Shown: positions 27,655 through 35,053 of the stretch, in pieces
How the letters are laid out: every line of letters begins with the position of its first letter
Numbering within the stretch: position 1 is the stretch's first letter
Position numbers and translations under genes: made by a program
Notes under the pieces: generated by a model
Told to the model about the DNA's origin: nothing
Databases searched by the model: none
Seen by the model: the letters and a program-made list of their open reading frames with translations, nothing else
Source: DAISKN01 sp963716925
GTDB lineage: Bacteria > Acidobacteriota > Vicinamibacteria > Marinacidobacterales > SMYC01
Reading direction: 5' to 3'
Assembly: GCA_963716925.1 (NCBI GenBank)
Contig: CAVQUX010000010.1
Location: forward strand, 1,742,371 to 1,806,370
DNA length: 64,000 nt

Positions 27655-28644
27655 CTAGGGTGCGGCAAGTCGCGCGATGAGGAACGCGAGGAACCTCTCC
27701 GCGTCGACGTCGAGCGCGACCCGCGTCGATCGCGCGGCTCCGGTTCGCCAGGTCGCCTCCTCGCGCCGGTCGACCACCATCTGGCCGCGCGTCAGATCTC
27801 CCCGCAGCTCGACGTCGACCGGCAGGAGCTCGGTCGCGACGAACGAGGGATCGATGACCGCTCCCACCGCAAGGGGGTCGTGGACCACCACTCCCGAAGC
27901 ACCGCGCACGTTTCGATGAAAAGCGACGACGGCCGCGACGAACCTCGCGACGGGATCGGAGCTCCCCTCGAGCGAGGCGATCCGCTCCGGCGTAAGCACC
28001 GTCTTCGAGGTCACGTCGAGCCCGACCATGGTGACCGGGATTCCCGAACGATACACGATGGCGGCGGCTTCGGGATCGTTGAGGATGTTGAACGACACCG
28101 TAGGCTTCACCGTCCCCGGCGCCGCGGCACTTCCGCCCATGCTCACGATCTCCCGTATCTTCGGGCGAAGCTCGGGGTGGGTCTTGAGAAAGAGCGCGAT
28201 GTTGGTGAGGGGGCCGACGGGGAGCAGGGTGACGGGCTCGGAGCTCGCCGCGAGCGTTTCGGCGATGAGTTGGAGAGCGCCGCCCTCGTGGAATCGGGCC
28301 CTGGGCTCGGGCAGCCGCACGTTCCCGATGCCGTTTTCGCCGTGGACGTTCTTCGCGGTGAGCGGCTCTCCCACGAGCGGCGCCGCTTCTCCGCGGCCGA
28401 CGGGAATGTCGGGCCGCCCCGCGAGCTCGAGAATCTTGAGCGCGTTCGAGGCCCCGAGCTCGAGCTCGACGTTTCCGAAGACGACGGTTATCGCCCGCAC
28501 GTCGAGCTCCGGCGAGCGGACGGCGAGGAGGATCGCGAGGGCATCGTCGATGCCCGGGTCGACGTCCAGGATCACCGGCCGTGCCGCGGCGAAGGCGAAG
28601 GTCGGTAGAACCAGGAGGCAGAGGAGCGGTCGCAGCGGGTGCAT
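27655..28644 (-). CDS. Nucleoside hydrolase (IunH family), exported
   Basis: A 329-residue enzyme that cleaves the N-glycosidic bond of nucleosides. The calcium-binding DVDPGIDDALA is at residues 27-37, with ITVVFGNVELELGASNALKIL and GPLTNIALFLK further on and HDPLAV in the C-terminal half. Residues 1-20 form a signal peptide, so it probably acts in the periplasm. It heads the operon. No ribosome binding site is visible, and the predicted transcription start lies only about 3 bases before the ATG. Confidence 0.88.
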   Translation of the reverse strand: MHPLRPLLCLLVLPTFAFAAARPVILDVDPGIDDALAILLAVRSPELDVRAITVVFGNVELELGASNALKILELAGRPDIPVGRGEAAPLVGEPLTAKNVHGENGIGNVRLPEPRARFHEGGALQLIAETLAASSEPVTLLPVGPLTNIALFLKTHPELRPKIREIVSMGGSAAAPGTVKPTVSFNILNDPEAAAIVYRSGIPVTMVGLDVTSKTVLTPERIASLEGSSDPVARFVAAVVAFHRNVRGASGVVVHDPLAVGAVIDPSFVATELLPVDVELRGDLTRGQMVVDRREEATWRTGAARSTRVALDVDAERFLAFLIARLAAP

Positions 28645-28653
28645 CGAGGTCGG

Positions 28654-28682
28654 AGCCTAACGCCGAAATCGCGAAGTGACAA
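28654..28682 (-). promoter_or_regulatory. Predicted promoter of the nucleoside hydrolase operon
   Basis: Minus strand: TTGTCA (28682-28677), 17 bases, TAGGCT (28659-28654). Only the -35 is strong. Transcription would start near 28647, giving an almost leaderless message. Confidence 0.35.
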
Positions 28683-28714
28683 GCTCGCGCCGTGTCATGA
28701 TCGCCGAAAAGATG

Positions 28715-28743
28715 TTCAACTGGAGCCCGAGTGCCGTTAGAGT
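28715..28743 (+). promoter_or_regulatory. Predicted promoter of uppP, leaderless
   Basis: TTCAAC (28715-28720), a 17-base spacer and TAGAGT (28738-28743) place transcription at about 28750, which is the GTG start codon itself. No ribosome binding site precedes that codon, so a leaderless message is consistent. Confidence 0.35.
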
Positions 28744-28749
28744 GTCCGG

Positions 28750-29574
28750 GTGAGCTTCTTCCAATCGCTGGTTCTCGGAGTGGTTCAGGGGGTCACCGAG
28801 TTCATTCCCATTTCGTCGACGGCGCATCTCATCCTGGTTCCGTGGCTCGTGGGATGGAAGTTCGACCCCAAGGTCGCCTTCGTCTTCGACGTCCTCCTCC
28901 AGCTCGGGACTGTCGTCGCGGTCATCGGCTATTTCTGGAAGGATCTCACGGAGATCACGCGTGCCGTGCTTTCGGGTCTCCTGGAGCGTCGTCCCCTGGC
29001 CAGCGAAAAAGCCCGGCTCGGCTGGCTCATCGTCGTGGCCACGGTGCCCGCGGTCCTCGTCGGGCTCGCGTTCAAGCCGTTCTTCGAGAGCCTGCACCGG
29101 AATCCGCTGGCGGTTGCGGGCATTCTGACGCTGGGAGCGGGGCTGATCGTCGTGACCGAGAAGGTCGGCCGGCGCAGCCGCGGGTTCGATTCCATCACCT
29201 GGCGGGATGCCGTCCTCATCGGCGCGAGCCAGTCATTCGCGCTCCTTCCCGGCGTGTCCCGCTCGGCGGCGACGATCTGCGGAGGAATGCTTTGTCACCT
29301 GGAGCGGCCGTCAGCGGCGCGGTTCAGCTTTCTGATGTCGATTCCCATCCTCATCGCCGCCGCGGTTCTCGCGGTCAAGGATCTCGTGGAGCTGCCGGGG
29401 TTCGGCGCCTACCTGCCTCCGCTGGCCGCGGGCTTCGTGGCTTCGGCCGTCGTGGGCTTCGCGTCGATCCACTGGCTCCTCGGTTACCTTGCCCGGCATC
29501 CGATGAACGTCTTCGCCTGGTACCGTTTGTTGATGGGAGCCGTCTGTCTTCTGCTCTACGCCTACCGGACGTAG
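28750..29574 (+). CDS. uppP: Undecaprenyl-diphosphatase
   Basis: A 274-residue inner-membrane phosphatase that recycles the lipid carrier of peptidoglycan and O-antigen synthesis and gives bacitracin tolerance (also called BacA). Both catalytic motifs are present: VQGVTEFIPISSTAHL near residues 13-28 and LLPGVSRSAATI near 165-176. About eight hydrophobic segments are seen. The start is GTG at 28750. Confidence 0.95.
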   Translation: MSFFQSLVLGVVQGVTEFIPISSTAHLILVPWLVGWKFDPKVAFVFDVLLQLGTVVAVIGYFWKDLTEITRAVLSGLLERRPLASEKARLGWLIVVATVPAVLVGLAFKPFFESLHRNPLAVAGILTLGAGLIVVTEKVGRRSRGFDSITWRDAVLIGASQSFALLPGVSRSAATICGGMLCHLERPSAARFSFLMSIPILIAAAVLAVKDLVELPGFGAYLPPLAAGFVASAVVGFASIHWLLGYLARHPMNVFAWYRLLMGAVCLLLYAYRT

Positions 29575-29577
29575 GAC

Positions 29578-29813
29578 TATTCGATCGCGGCGGCGATTCG
29601 CTTCGCGAGCGCCGTGGCCGCTTCCTCGTTGGTCTCGTCGCCGAAGGCCACCACGAACGCCACGCGGTCGCCGACCTTGACCCACAGCTGACGCGCATCC
29701 GCTCCATTGTTGAAGTAGGCGCGCTCGCCGATCCCGTTCACGTCGACGTTCTTGTAGAGCGGCTGGTTATCGTACGCATCGATTCGGAGTCAGCACCACG
29801 TGTCTTCAGACAT
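29578..29813 (-). pseudogene. C-terminal remnant of an unidentified secreted protein, with in-frame TGA
   Basis: On the minus strand a clean frame, RIDAYDNQPLYKNVDVNGIG, then ERAYFNNGADARQLWVKVGD, ends at 29578. It resembles the C-terminal half of a small periplasmic protein of unknown function. Upstream an in-frame TGA (29792-29790) separates it from a possible ATG at 29813, whose first codons read MSEDTWC. The rest of the gene is missing. The sequence beyond belongs to a PEP-CTERM gene with different codon use, so the remnant probably marks an insertion or deletion boundary. Confidence 0.5.
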
Positions 29814-29835
29814 CTGGGAATTCCCCACCTTCGAG

Positions 29836-30741
29836 TCAGGTTGGGACGGATCGCACCCTCTTCCTACGGAAAGCGACAACGCCAGTGCACGCCGCCAGGA
29901 GCAGCGCCAATGTGCCCGGCTCATCGACCTGAACGAATCCGTTGAGCCGGATATTCTGAAAGCGGCCATTCGTCGCCACCGCCAGGATGTCCGCGTCGCT
30001 GGGAAGCGTACGTTTCAGAGGTGCGGGGCCAAGTAGGCCCGCGGACGGGTTCATCAGTGCTTGAGGCAGGGCGAGGTGCCCGGTAACGCGCATCGGCGGC
30101 CCGGCGGCGATATCTACCGGGATCTCGCTTCCCGCGAACGGCAGTGGCGGTGGGACGATTATTGAACCGTTGAGACTAAGGTCGACGCCCAAGGTGTGAC
30201 CGATCTCGTGCAGCAGGATGGTAAAGAGATCCATTCCTGCGGCAGCGGCGGTTGGTCCTCTGAACCCGAACCCGGTGTTCAAGAGGCCGCCGCCAAGGTC
30301 TTCGAACGTCGTGACCGTTTCGGCGTACTCGGAATTGTCGAACGGCGTGGGATCGACGAAGAAAGGGAGCGCCGCCGAAGTCACCGCAATCAGCCCCGGA
30401 GGACCCCCGGAGTTTCGTCCGCGGGCTGCTGCCGCAGTGGCGCCTCCTATCCGATTCGTGAAGCCGACTTCTATGTTCATCGTGAACGGGTCGAGGATCA
30501 GGCTCTCCCAGTAGTCCCCGGCGGCATCGGCTATGGCCAGGAGGGCGGCCTGACTAACCCCGCTCTGACTCGTTTGGGGTGTCCCGAACACGGATGGACT
30601 GCGCCACGAGGATCCCGGATTGACGGCCGTTATCAGGATGGCGAACGCGGGTCGGGCCGTCATTCCCGAAGCCAACAAGCTCAGCGCGAGTAAAGTGAAG
30701 CGTTGCTTGCGCAGCAAGGCGCGGACGAAAACATCTGCCAT
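29836..30741 (-). CDS. PEP-CTERM-sorted matrixin-like metalloprotease
   Basis: A 301-residue exported protein. The signal peptide runs to about residue 35 (TARPAFA). The zinc motif ILLHEIGHTLGVD provides HExxHxxGxxD. The C-terminus has a PEP-CTERM-type sorting signal: EPGTLALLLAACTGVVAF followed by RRKR. Such signals are processed by an exosortase, none of which is in the window. The start at 30741 has GGAGG 7 bases upstream. Codons such as ATA, TCA and AGT are used more than in neighbouring genes, which suggests transfer or a different history. Confidence 0.78.
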   Translation of the reverse strand: MADVFVRALLRKQRFTLLALSLLASGMTARPAFAILITAVNPGSSWRSPSVFGTPQTSQSGVSQAALLAIADAAGDYWESLILDPFTMNIEVGFTNRIGGATAAAARGRNSGGPPGLIAVTSAALPFFVDPTPFDNSEYAETVTTFEDLGGGLLNTGFGFRGPTAAAAGMDLFTILLHEIGHTLGVDLSLNGSIIVPPPLPFAGSEIPVDIAAGPPMRVTGHLALPQALMNPSAGLLGPAPLKRTLPSDADILAVATNGRFQNIRLNGFVQVDEPGTLALLLAACTGVVAFRRKRVRSVPT

Positions 30742-31334
30742 TGTCGACCTCCAGAGTACGTTGCCGCAGTCTAGGCGATGCCCTCCAGTGACCAATCTCA
30801 GCGCGGCAACCCGGGCAGTGCTGCCAAGGTTTCGCGAGGGAAGCTTCGCACAGGCCGTCTTGTAAAGTTCTGACAACACTGCGGTTGTCCCCGACCATGA
30901 CCCAGGCGCTGCCATCGGGCGTCACGCCCCCGCATGCGGGTGCACCCCCCTCTTCCATACATCGCGTAGAACGGGTCCCGAATGGCTCACGCGGATACAG
31001 GTTGCCGGGGAGCGCGAAGAAGGTGAACGGTCTGGTCAGCAGATTGGGGCGCCGGTTTCTGAAACCGCGCTTCGCCGAACTCGCCTCGCCTGGCTTCGAT
31101 GAGCGTCTTCGCCTGGTACCGGCGCTGACGGGAGTCGCCGGCTTCCTCATTTAGGCCCGGCTCCACAGCGCTCGCAGCGCAGCCTCGGTTGCCGGACCTC
31201 GTCGTTTTCCCTATCCTTCCTCCCTATGCCGATTGGATTCCAGGTTCTGCTCGATTGCGGTGAGCTCGCGACGTCCGTTCGGAGCGACGGGGCGGATTGC
31301 TGCCTCGAACGGAAGATGCGGGAGAAGTAGCCGC
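30742..31334. other. Intergenic stretch without a convincing gene
   Basis: About 590 bases between the PEP-CTERM protease and the SSS symporter. Several open frames exist on both strands, but none shows a family motif, a good ribosome binding site or consistent codon use. A 34-codon frame from 31226 to 31330 on the plus strand lacks a ribosome binding site. I saw no clear insertion-sequence ends. Confidence 0.5.
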
Positions 31335-32934
31335 ATGGAGCTCGCGCTCGTCGACTACCTCATTCTCGGCATCTACGGGGTCTTCGTCCTCGCCGTTGGT
31401 TTCTCGCTCAAGGGACGGATGCACACCAGCGAGGACTTCTTCCTTTCCGGACGCTCGCTTCCGAGCTGGGTGACGGGACTCGCCTTCATCGCCGCGAACC
31501 TCGGCGCCCTCGAGGTCATGGGGATGGCGGCGAACGGCGCCAAGTACGGGATGCTCACCAACCACTTCTACTGGGTGGGCGCGATTCCCGCGATGGTGTT
31601 CCTCGGGATCTTCATGATGCCCTTCTACTACGGGAGCCGCGTGCGGAGCGTTCCCGAGTACCTGAAGCTCCGCTTCGACGAGAGAACGAGGGGTCTGAAC
31701 GCGATCTCCTTCGCGGTCATGACGGTCGCGATGTCCGGCATCAACATGTACGCCATGGCGCTGGTGCTGAACCTGATGCTCGGATGGAACCTGCACGCGA
31801 GCATCCTGCTCTCGGCGACCATCGTTCTGGTCTACATCTTCTTCGGGGGCCTCACCTCGTCGATATTCAACGAGGTCCTTCAGTTCTTCCTCATCGTCTT
31901 CGGGCTCCTGCCGATGGCCCTCCTCGGCCTGAGCGAAGTCGGAGGCTTCGACGGGCTCGAGGCTCGGCTTCCCGAAGGCTTCGCCAGCACCTGGTCGGTG
32001 CTCTCGGACCCCGACGAGCAATCCCATGGGCGTCGGCTTCTTCGGGACCATCATGGGCCTCGGCTTCGTTCTCTCGTTCGGCTACTGGTGCACGGACTTC
32101 CTCGTGGTCCAGAGGGCGCTCGCCTCCAAGGATCTCGAAGCCGCGAGGAGAGCTCCGCTCATCGCCGCCATTCCCAAGATGCTCTTCCCGGTCCTCGTCA
32201 TCCTTCCCGGGCTCGTCGCCCTGGTCACGATCCCCGAGGAGCTCGGCGAGAACTACAACATGAGCTTCCCCCTCATGCTCGCGCGGTATTACCCGCCGGG
32301 TCTCCTCGGGCTCGGGCTCACGGCGCTCCTCGCGAGCTTCATGAGCGGCATGGCGGGAAACGTCACCGCCTTCAACACCGTCTGGACCTACGACGTCTAT
32401 CAGGCGTATCTTCGTCCCGGCCGCCCGGACGCGCACTATCTCGCCGTGGGCAAGGCGGCGACGGTCTTCGGGACGCTCGCGAGCGTCGCCGCGGCCTACC
32501 TCGTGTTCTTCTTCAACAACCTCATGGACTACATGCAGCTCCTGTTCTCGTTCTTCAACGCCCCGCTCTTCGCCACGTTCCTCCTCGGAATGTTCTGGGC
32601 CCGGGCCACGGCATCGGGAGCGTTCTACGGCCTGCTGGCGGGAACGGGAGCCGCCGCGGCGCACTACCTGCTGGTGGTCGCGAACGTCCTTCACTACCGG
32701 AGCGATATGGCTTCGAACTACTACGGCGCCATCACCGCCTGGACGGTCTGCTTCCTCGTCACCTTCGTCATCAGCCTGAAGACGCGACCGAAGCCCGTCG
32801 AGGAGCTCGTCGGCCTCGTCTACTCGGCGACGCCTCGGCCCGCCGAAACGCGCCGGCTCGGTGTCGGAAGTCCCGCGATTCTCGCGGTTCTGGTCCTCGC
32901 CGGCGCGTTGGCGTTGAACCTCTGGTTCTGGTGA
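31335..32934 (+). CDS. Sodium:solute symporter (SSS family), apparent frameshift
   Basis: A full-length SSS transporter if one base is removed. N-terminal MELALVDYLILGIYGVFVLAV, DFFLSGRSLPSWVTGLAFIA and FGGLTSSIFNEVLQF are in the first frame. After VLSDPDE the frame shifts, and the protein continues as MGVGFFGTIMGLGFV, YWCTDFLVVQRALASKD and ASFMSGMAGNVTAFNT to 32934. The extra base is most likely C32019: without it the codons read DENPMGV. GGGAGAAG precedes the ATG at 31335. A small membrane protein and an MFS transporter follow. The gene is either decayed or affected by an assembly indel. Confidence 0.85.
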
Positions 32935-32942
32935 GTCGGGGA

Positions 32943-33140
32943 ATGGAACGCCAGCTGCACTTCTTCGTCGGAAGCCTCTTCGCGCTCACGGGACTGGTGC
33001 TCGCTACCTATGGGCTCGTCTCCGACCCTTCGATCTACGCGCGCTCTCTCGGGTGGAACGTGAACCTCTGGTGGGGACTGGTCATGACGGTCTTTGGAGG
33101 CTCCTTTCTGGCGCTCTGGCGATCGAGGCGCTCCCGGTGA
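32943..33140 (+). CDS. Small two-helix membrane protein
   Basis: A 65-residue protein, MERQLHFFVGSLFALTG onwards, with two hydrophobic segments (about 7-26 and 40-58) and a basic C-terminus (WRSRRSR). It lies 8 bases after the SSS symporter, and its stop overlaps the GTG start of the MFS gene. This position suggests an accessory or stabilising subunit of one of the transporters. No family recognised. Confidence 0.65.
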   Translation: MERQLHFFVGSLFALTGLVLATYGLVSDPSIYARSLGWNVNLWWGLVMTVFGGSFLALWRSRRSR

Positions 33141-34420
33141 CCCCGTTCGAGGAAGCGACCTACAGGAAAGTCGCGTGGCGGCTGCTTCCGGTCCTTTTTC
33201 TGTGTTACGTCCTCGCCTACCTCGACCGCGTGAACGTGGGGTTCGCCAAGCTCCAGATGCAGAAGGATCTCGGCTTCAGCGACACCGTGTACGGAATCGG
33301 CGCCGGGGTGTTCTTCATCGGCTACTTCCTGTTCGAAGTGCCGTCGAACCTGATTCTGGAGCGGGTCGGGGCGAAGATCTGGATCGCGCGCATCATGATC
33401 CTCTGGGGGCTGGTCTCCGCGGGGATGATGTTCACGAGCGGGGAGGCGACGTTCTACGCCTTCCGGTTCGTGCTGGGGGTCGCCGAGGCCGGGTTCTTTC
33501 CGGGCATCATTCTCTATCTCACCTATTGGTTCACACGGGTCCATCGCGCCCGGATGGTCGCGGGCTTCATGACCGCCATTACGCTGTCCGGAGTCATCGG
33601 AGGGCCGGTATCGGGCCTCATCCTTTCGCGCTTCTCCGGGGCCGCGGGTCTCGCGGGATGGCAGTGGCTCTACCTCCTCGAAGGCCTGCCGTCGGTTGTG
33701 GTGGGTCTTCTCGTACTCGGGCTCCTCGACGACGGCCCGGCGAAGGCGAAGTGGCTGAGCGACGACGAAAAGGAGCTCCTCCTGCGGCGCATCGAGGAGG
33801 AACGGAAGCTGATCGTCGAGGAAGGCGCGGGTCATCACCGCCTCGCGGACGCGTTCCGGAGCGGAAGGCTCTGGCTCCACGCGCTCATCTACTTCTGCGT
33901 GGTGATGGGGCTCTACGGCATCTCGTTCTGGCTTCCTTCGATCCTCTCCGAGACCATGACCTCCGATCCATGGCGCATCGGACTCCTGACCGCGATCCCC
34001 TGGGGTGCATCGGCCGTCGTCATGCTGCTGGTAGGCCGCCACTCCGACAGGACGGGAGAACGAAGGTGGCACACCGCTCTTCCGGCGCTCGTCGCCGGAG
34101 CCGCATTCGCGACGAGCGCCGTGACGGGAGTCTCCGCCGTTCAGAGCTTCGCGGCGCTCACCGTCGCCACCTGCGGGGTCATGGCGGCGGTCTCGTGCTT
34201 CTGGGCTCTCCCCACGGCGTTTCTCTCCGGCACCGCCGCGGCCGCGGGCATCGCCGCGATCAACTCGATCGGAAACCTCGCGGGCTACGTGAGCCCTTTC
34301 GTCGTCGGCCGGGTGCGGGACCAGACGGGGAGCATGTCGGCCGCGCTCCTGGTTCTCGCGTTCTCGCTTTCCGCCGCCGGGCTCCTCACCATCTGGGGCG
34401 CGAGGCCGCGAAGGGTCTAG
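33137..34420 (+). CDS. MFS transporter, anion:cation symporter (ACS/phthalate permease) type
   Basis: A 427-residue permease with about 12 hydrophobic segments. Signature stretches are LPVLFLCYVLAYLDRVNVGF near residues 16-36, GYFLFEVPSNLILERVGAK and RFVLGVAEAGFFPGIILYL, which are characteristic of the ACS family that imports carboxylates such as tartrate, glucarate or phthalate. The start is GTG overlapping the previous stop (GTGA). Predicted proton-coupled uptake; the substrate is unknown. Confidence 0.9.
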   Translation: MTPFEEATYRKVAWRLLPVLFLCYVLAYLDRVNVGFAKLQMQKDLGFSDTVYGIGAGVFFIGYFLFEVPSNLILERVGAKIWIARIMILWGLVSAGMMFTSGEATFYAFRFVLGVAEAGFFPGIILYLTYWFTRVHRARMVAGFMTAITLSGVIGGPVSGLILSRFSGAAGLAGWQWLYLLEGLPSVVVGLLVLGLLDDGPAKAKWLSDDEKELLLRRIEEERKLIVEEGAGHHRLADAFRSGRLWLHALIYFCVVMGLYGISFWLPSILSETMTSDPWRIGLLTAIPWGASAVVMLLVGRHSDRTGERRWHTALPALVAGAAFATSAVTGVSAVQSFAALTVATCGVMAAVSCFWALPTAFLSGTAAAAGIAAINSIGNLAGYVSPFVVGRVRDQTGSMSAALLVLAFSLSAAGLLTIWGARPRRV

Positions 34421-34428
34421 CCGGCGGG

Positions 34429-34875
34429 TCAGCGCTCCGATTCCGCCTCCCGCCAGTCGCTCCGAATGGCCAGGCAGGCCTCCTTGACCGCGTTTCCGAG
34501 AAGGCGTGTCGAGCCGCTCGCGAGGGCGTCGCCGTCCGCGTTGAAGAGGGCGAACTTGTTGTCCTTGCGCACGATGTCTTTCCCGCCTTCGTGCTCGAGC
34601 ACCAGGACGTAGTCCGCCCGATCCTCCTTCCGGGTCACCACGAGGTTGGGACACCGCTCGTGGAGCGTCTTCACGATCTCTGCGGTCTGCGGCTTGGCGC
34701 CGCCGACCACGGACCCGATGTTCGTCCAATCGAGCACGTTCAGCTCGTCTCCCATGGACCAGGAATCGCTCTCCACGACGAAAACGCGCGGGCTGGTGGG
34801 TTCCTTCGGTTCGCTCTCAACCACCATCGGGGCGAGCGCCACGAGGGCGGCGACCATCGGTAGCTCTCGATACAT
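34429..34875 (-). CDS. Hypothetical exported protein
   Basis: A 148-residue protein with a hydrophobic N-terminus (MYRELPMVAALVALAPMV) and AGGAGG upstream. The mature part includes TAEIVKTLHERCPNLVVTR and ADYVLVLEHEGG, which resembles the fold of small secreted Acidobacteriota proteins of unknown function. It lies downstream of the TonB receptor on the same strand (about 180 bases) and converges on the MFS gene. Confidence 0.65.
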   Translation of the reverse strand: MYRELPMVAALVALAPMVVESEPKEPTSPRVFVVESDSWSMGDELNVLDWTNIGSVVGGAKPQTAEIVKTLHERCPNLVVTRKEDRADYVLVLEHEGGKDIVRKDNKFALFNADGDALASGSTRLLGNAVKEACLAIRSDWREAESER

Positions 34876-35053
34876 CGGATCTCCTCCTGAGCTCTATCCA
34901 GACCGGTGGAGGAATGCAAGGCCTGTACCGAGCGCGGGACCAGGAGAACCGCGCCGCTTCACAGCGATTCTGTCCTCCGGAGGAGGCCGAGCGTCCTCGA
35001 CGGGAGACAGCTTCGCCGGGCGATGTATCAGAGAGAAGGAATTTCCGCTGCCG

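Noticed and set aside
30860..31160. Possible group II intron or RHS-type tail on the minus strand
   Set aside because: I looked for a domain V-like hairpin, reverse transcriptase motifs and RHS core repeats and found none; the translated frames have no family signature.
31226..31330. Small 34-codon plus-strand gene upstream of the SSS symporter
   Set aside because: No ribosome binding site, and no hydrophobic or domain pattern; probably chance.
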